DNA from: an uncultured Castellaniella sp.
GTDB taxonomy: Bacteria; Pseudomonadota; Gammaproteobacteria; Burkholderiales; Burkholderiaceae_B
Direction of reading: 5' to 3'
DNA: 64,000 nt
Assembly (NCBI RefSeq): GCF_937988725.1
Contig: NZ_CALKHS010000001.1
Location: forward strand, 124,001 to 188,000
Within the stretch, counting starts at the first letter, position 1; the number at the start of each line of letters is the position of its first letter. A model generated the notes under the pieces. That model saw only the letters and a list, made by a program, of their open reading frames with translations. It did not search any database and was not told the DNA's origin. Positions 59,845-64,000 of this stretch are shown here, piece after piece. The translations under genes were made by a program, and so were the position numbers.

Positions 59845-61953
59845 ATGAGCAGTGCCGTTTCCGCAGAAGTTCTGTCTCGCTTGATCAACCCCGGCTCGGT
59901 GGCCGTGATCGGCGCGTCCGAGGACCAGACCAAGTTTGGCGGGCGTTTGTATCGCATGCTGCTCAAGCATGGGTATGGCGGCAGAATCTACCCGGTCAAT
60001 CCCTTCCGCGAGCGCCTGTTCGACATCCCGGCCTTCCCGTCGGTGGATGCCCTGCCGCAGGCGCCGGACATGGTGGTCATGGCGGTGCCCCAGGCGAAGG
60101 TCAAGGAGCAGGTGGCGGCATGCGCCGAGCGGGGCGCGCGCTGCGGGATCGTCATCACGTCGAAGTTTTCCGACGACGGTCCCCAGGGCGCGGCCCTCGA
60201 GCGGGAGATCGTGGATATCGCCCGCTCGAAGGGCATGCGCCTGATCGGACCCAACTGCCTGGGCCTGGTCAGCCCCGCCAACCGGCTGGTCATGTGCTCG
60301 TCGCCCGCCATGGACGTCGATCGTCTCATCGAAAGCCCGATCGGTTTCATCAGTCAGAGCGGGGCATTGATGGCCACGCTCTTTGACCGGATGCATGCCC
60401 AGGGGGTTGGCTTCAGCCACTGCATTTCGGTGGGCAACCAGGCGGATCTGGAACTGTGCGATTTCGTGGAAATGCTGATCCACGACCCCAGGACGCGCGT
60501 CATCTGCACCTACATCGAGGGCATCAAGTCTCCGGACAGGTTCGTGGATCTCGCGCGCCGGGCTCGCGAGGCCGGAAAGCCCTGGCTGGCGGTCAAGGCC
60601 GGCCGCACCGCGGCGGGCGGCAAGGCGACGTTTTCCCATACGGCCAGCATGGCGGGGGATTATGCCGCGCTGCAGGCGGTCTGCGCGCGCGACAACATCA
60701 TCCTCATGGAAGACCCTGCCGCCATGCTTCTCCTGGCGCATGCCATGGAGAGCCGCCCCGGCCGCACCGTGGACCGGGTGGCCATCGTGACGCCGTCGGG
60801 CGGCGGCGGCGCGCTGGCGGCGGACCGGCTGTGCGAATCGGGGATTCCGCTGGCGGATTTCACGCCGCGCACTCAGGCCGCCTTCGCGGAATTCTATTCG
60901 GCGGGACAGGCCCAGAACCCCGTCGACATGGGGGGACGCAAATACGAGGCGGGTGAAAATTCCGTGGACGTCGCCGAGCGGACCGTTCAGGTCGTCCTGG
61001 CGGACGAGGGCGTGGACGCGGGGCTGGTGGCGCTGACCACGGCGCCGATGCTCGGATCCGTCACCGAAGCCCTGGTCAAGGGGGCCGAGTCGAGCGCGAA
61101 GCCGCTGCTGTTCGTGGTCCACCCGGGACGGGCCGCGCAGCCGTCGCGCGAATTCCTGCGCAGTCGGCGAGTGCCGTACACCGACGCCCTGTCCGAGGCC
61201 GTCGAGGCCCTGGCCGCGTGGCGCCGCTGGTCCGCGTTCCAGCCGGGGCAGGCGGCGCTGCGGCCGGGCGGTTGCGGCCCGTTCGAATCCGCATCGGGCG
61301 TGCGCAATGAACACGAGAGCAAGCGTGTCCTGGCCGAGGCCGGCATTCCGGTGAACCGCGAAGTGATCGCGGCGGACGAGGACGAGGCGGTGCTCCGCGC
61401 ATCCGAGGTGGGTTTCCCGTTGGCGGCCAAGGTCATTTCACCCATGATCGTGCACAAGTCCGACGTCGGAGGCGTGCTGCTGGGCGTGCGCGACGCGGCG
61501 GCGCTGGGCGCCGGCCTGCGGGACATGCGCGAACGCATCGCGCGGTCCATGCCGCAGGCGGAGATACAGGGTTTTTCGCTGCAGTCCATGGAAACCGGGG
61601 AACTGGAACTGATCCTCGGCGCGCGGCGGGATCCGCAGTTCGGCGCGCAGGTGCTGATCGGCGGCGGCGGGGTGCTGGTGGAGCTGCTGAAGGACTTCGC
61701 GGTTCTGCCCGCGCCGGTCGATCCGGCAACCGTCTTGCGCGCCTTGCGCGCCTTGAAGATCGCCCCTTTGCTGGAAGCCTACAGGGGCCGCGCGGCGCTG
61801 GACGTGGACGCCGTGGCGGATGCCGTGGTGCGCCTGAGCTGGCTTGCCCATGACTGGCGCGCGACGGATTTCGAGATCGAGATCAACCCGCTCAAGGTGC
61901 GCCTGGCGGGCCAGGGGTGCGTGGCGGTCGATGCCCGCGCCCGGAAGAGCTGA
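59845..61953 (+). CDS. NDP-forming acyl/acetyl-CoA ligase, single chain
   Basis: The 702-residue protein fuses the alpha and beta parts of NDP-forming acyl-CoA synthetases. A CoA-binding Rossmann domain opens INPGSVAVIGASED, with GPNCLGL and GFISQSGALMATL. A ligase domain has the phospho-His in TFSHTASMAGDY near residue 266. A C-terminal ATP-grasp domain has GFPLAAKVISPMIVHKSDVGGV and EIEINPL. It links CoA thioester formation or cleavage to ATP. It lies 99 nt after the CoA transferase gene. The acid substrate is unknown. Confidence 0.92.
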   Translation: MSSAVSAEVLSRLINPGSVAVIGASEDQTKFGGRLYRMLLKHGYGGRIYPVNPFRERLFDIPAFPSVDALPQAPDMVVMAVPQAKVKEQVAACAERGARCGIVITSKFSDDGPQGAALEREIVDIARSKGMRLIGPNCLGLVSPANRLVMCSSPAMDVDRLIESPIGFISQSGALMATLFDRMHAQGVGFSHCISVGNQADLELCDFVEMLIHDPRTRVICTYIEGIKSPDRFVDLARRAREAGKPWLAVKAGRTAAGGKATFSHTASMAGDYAALQAVCARDNIILMEDPAAMLLLAHAMESRPGRTVDRVAIVTPSGGGGALAADRLCESGIPLADFTPRTQAAFAEFYSAGQAQNPVDMGGRKYEAGENSVDVAERTVQVVLADEGVDAGLVALTTAPMLGSVTEALVKGAESSAKPLLFVVHPGRAAQPSREFLRSRRVPYTDALSEAVEALAAWRRWSAFQPGQAALRPGGCGPFESASGVRNEHESKRVLAEAGIPVNREVIAADEDEAVLRASEVGFPLAAKVISPMIVHKSDVGGVLLGVRDAAALGAGLRDMRERIARSMPQAEIQGFSLQSMETGELELILGARRDPQFGAQVLIGGGGVLVELLKDFAVLPAPVDPATVLRALRALKIAPLLEAYRGRAALDVDAVADAVVRLSWLAHDWRATDFEIEINPLKVRLAGQGCVAVDARARKS

Positions 61954-61980
61954 CGATGAACGGAACCACGAGGTGAATCC

Positions 61981-62718
61981 ATGAGTGTCGTACTGACGGA
62001 GCAGCATGGCCTGGTCACTGTGTTGACCATCAACCGGCCGGACCGGCGCAATGCCATCTGCAAGGACACGGCATTGGCGCTGCAGCAGGCATTGGCCGAT
62101 TTCGACGACTCCGGGCAGCGGGTGGCCGTCATCACCGGATCCGGCGACGAAGCGTTCTCCGCGGGGGCCGACGTCAACAATCTGCCGGAACTCTGGCGGT
62201 GCATCCCCGGCGTGGGGGTGGTGACGGACAAGCCCATCATCGCCGCGACGGCGGGCTGGGTCGTGGGCGGCGCCATGGTGATGCACATGATGTGCGATCT
62301 GGCGGTGGCCGCGGAGAACACGCGCTTCTCGTATCCGGAAGGAAAGATGGGGTTCACCGGCGGCATGATCGCCGGGCTGGCCGCCCGCGTCCCCCACAAG
62401 ATCGCCATGGAATTCATCCTGCGCGGCAAGCCCATGAACGCCCGGCGGGCCTATGAAGTCGGGCTGGTGAACGAGGTCGTGCCGGTCGGGCGGCAGGTCG
62501 ACGCCGCGCTTGCCATGGCGCAGGAGCTGGCGGCGATGGCCCCCCTGGTGCTGCGCACCATCAAGCGGTTCGTCCGGGATGACGTGCTGCCGCGGGGCCC
62601 GTCGGAGCGGATGGCGCTCACCCTGTCGCAGCTGGGGGCGATCCAGAGCAGCCGGGACATCGAGGAAGGCCGCCGCGCCTTCCGTGAAAAACGAGCGCCC
62701 GGCTTCGAAGGGCGATGA
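61981..62718 (+). CDS. Enoyl-CoA hydratase/isomerase (crotonase) family protein
   Basis: The 245-residue crotonase-fold enzyme opens VTVLTINRPDRRNAI, with oxyanion-hole region GSGDEAFSAGADVNNLPE near residue 60 and GGAMVMHMMCDLAVAAENTRF near residue 97. The position of the usual catalytic Glu in the second region is occupied within PEGKMGFTGG. It probably hydrates or isomerises an unsaturated acyl-CoA in the pathway. It lies 27 nt after the CoA ligase gene. Confidence 0.9.
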   Translation: MSVVLTEQHGLVTVLTINRPDRRNAICKDTALALQQALADFDDSGQRVAVITGSGDEAFSAGADVNNLPELWRCIPGVGVVTDKPIIAATAGWVVGGAMVMHMMCDLAVAAENTRFSYPEGKMGFTGGMIAGLAARVPHKIAMEFILRGKPMNARRAYEVGLVNEVVPVGRQVDAALAMAQELAAMAPLVLRTIKRFVRDDVLPRGPSERMALTLSQLGAIQSSRDIEEGRRAFREKRAPGFEGR

Positions 62719-62819
62719 ATGCCATCCGTGAATGCGGGTGGCTGGCGGGAATTGTTAACGGATCCGCCTCCTGCAAGGGCGGGCAGGCGCGACCCTCGGT
62801 CGAGGAAAGGAGATGTGTC

Positions 62820-64000
62820 ATGAGCAGTGAACAGGGACGGGTGTCCCGGGATATCGAAAGTCTGGTGCATCCATACACCAATCTGGAGGCGCACCTGCAC
62901 AAAGGGCCCTTGATCATGGAGCGGGGCGAAGGCGTCTACGTGTTCGACGACCAGGGCCGCCGTTACCTGGAAGGGATGTCCGGCCTGTGGTGCGCTTCCC
63001 TGGGGTTCTCGGAGCCGCGCCTGGTGGAGGCGGCGACGAAACAGCTGTCGAAGCTGCCCTATTACCAGCTGTTCAATTCGCGATCCCACGGGCCGGCGAT
63101 CGATTTGTCGGAGAAACTGCTGTCGATCGCCCCCAGGTCCTTGGGAAAGGTTCTCTATGCCAATTCCGGCTCCGAGGCCAACGACGCCGCCGTCAAGCTC
63201 GTCTGGTTCTACAACAATGCCATGGGGCGGCCTGAAAAGAAGAAGATCATCTCCCGCTGGCGCGCCTACCACGGCGTGACGGTCGCCGCCGCGAGCCTGA
63301 CCGGGCTGCCCGCGAATCACCAGGATTTCGACCTGCCGATCGACCGGATCCTGCATACGGACTGCCCCAGCTACTATCACGAGGCGCTGCCGGGTGAAAC
63401 GGAGGCGCAGTTCACCCGCCGCATCGTGGGCAATCTGGAATCCCTGATTCTGCGCGAAGGGCCGGACACGATCGCCGCCTTCATCGCCGAGCCGGTCAAT
63501 GGCTCGGGCGGCGTGATCGTCCCGCCGCAGGGCTATTTCGAACAGGTGCAGGCCTTGCTGAAAAAGCACGACATCCTGTTCATCGTCGATGAGGTGATCT
63601 GCGGCTTCGGGCGGACGGGCGAGATGTTCGGCTGCGATACCTTCAATCTCGAGCCCGACATCATGACCGTGGCCAAGGCCCTGTCGGCCTCTTACCTGCC
63701 GATTTCGGCCACCCTGGTCAGCCAGAAGCTCTATGACAAGGTCGTCGAGCGGACCAAGGAGCTGGGGGTGTTCGCTCATGGCGTGACGTATTCGGGCCAC
63801 CCGGTGTGCGCCGCCGTCGCCCTGGAAACGCTGAAGATCTACGAAGAGCGGGATATCGTCGGCCACGTCCGCGCGGTGGCGCCCCACTTCCAGCATCGCC
63901 TGCGATCCCTCGCGAGCCATCCGCTGGTGGGCGAGGCGCGAGGCGTCGGATTGATCGGAGCCCTGGAGATCACGCAGGACAAGGCGTCCAAAACCCCCTT
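62820..64000 (+). CDS. Class III omega-aminotransferase, cut by the right edge
   Basis: The first 393 codons of a PLP enzyme are present, starting at ATG 62820 behind AAAGGAG. It has NSGSEANDAAVKLVWFYNNA (PLP-phosphate site), AYHGVTVAAASLTG, FIAEPVNGSGG and VDEVICGFGRTG with the PLP-binding Asp. The Schiff-base Lys lies in MTVAKALSASYLPISA near residue 287. Related enzymes transaminate omega- or beta-amino acids, diamines or taurine using pyruvate or 2-oxoglutarate. About 60-70 C-terminal residues are missing beyond the edge. Confidence 0.93.
   Translation, partial: MSSEQGRVSRDIESLVHPYTNLEAHLHKGPLIMERGEGVYVFDDQGRRYLEGMSGLWCASLGFSEPRLVEAATKQLSKLPYYQLFNSRSHGPAIDLSEKLLSIAPRSLGKVLYANSGSEANDAAVKLVWFYNNAMGRPEKKKIISRWRAYHGVTVAAASLTGLPANHQDFDLPIDRILHTDCPSYYHEALPGETEAQFTRRIVGNLESLILREGPDTIAAFIAEPVNGSGGVIVPPQGYFEQVQALLKKHDILFIVDEVICGFGRTGEMFGCDTFNLEPDIMTVAKALSASYLPISATLVSQKLYDKVVERTKELGVFAHGVTYSGHPVCAAVALETLKIYEERDIVGHVRAVAPHFQHRLRSLASHPLVGEARGVGLIGALEITQDKASKTP

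Overview
The window is GC-rich chromosomal DNA from a betaproteobacterium, most likely Burkholderiales/Alcaligenaceae (Bordetella, Achromobacter or Castellaniella relatives). The evidence is the petABC-sspA-sspB block, the mrcA-lptM-lysA and aroK-aroB-dgt orders, system II cytochrome c maturation next to cytochrome c4, and a tctCBA/tctDE tripartite tricarboxylate transporter. No transposase, integrase, phage gene or CRISPR array is visible. Coding density is high and codon usage looks even, so this reads as a core chromosome with metabolic accessory islands.

Layout. 0-8.3 kb: the start of a secreted protein (left edge), a ClC-family channel/antiporter overlapping a CPA-type cation:proton antiporter, a YXWGXW-repeat exported protein with a small partner, ThpR, and a Tat-exported PhoX-type phosphatase. 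8.3-12.5 kb: tRNA-Thr(TGT), then sspB, sspA and the cytochrome bc1 operon, all on the minus strand. 12.6-15.4 kb: mscL, a long perfect inverted repeat, a NIF3-family gene and a DegS/DegQ-like protease. 15.5-27.5 kb: a GntR regulator divergent from a tightly packed plus-strand run: TauE/SafE permease, substrate-binding protein, two permeases, fused double ATPase, two gamma-glutamyltransferase-family enzymes, and a second substrate-binding protein. 27.5-33.7 kb: hemB, engB, cytochrome c4, resB, ccsB. 33.8-43.7 kb: a membrane GGDEF-EAL protein, lysA-lptM-mrcA, and aroK-aroB-dgt. 43.8-53.5 kb: a CoA-transferase-fold protein, tctCBA, a two-sensor diguanylate cyclase, and tctDE. 53.5-64 kb: uvrA, an MFS transporter, and an IclR-controlled catabolic cluster (CoA transferase, NDP-forming acyl-CoA ligase, enoyl-CoA hydratase, class III aminotransferase cut by the right edge).

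The most interesting part is the 15.5-27.5 kb module. Its fused double ATPase and permeases resemble the glutathione importer GsiABCD. Its two gamma-glutamyltransferase-family enzymes lack signal peptides. The simplest model is import of gamma-glutamyl compounds followed by cytoplasmic cleavage, with TauE/SafE exporting a sulfur or organic-acid product, under GntR control. The two binding proteins share a 922-bp stretch that is identical base for base, while their C-terminal thirds differ widely. This points to recent gene conversion or partial duplication that keeps a common N-terminal region and varies the remainder. CDS coordinates include the stop codon where present. Start sites were chosen by eye from ribosome binding sites.
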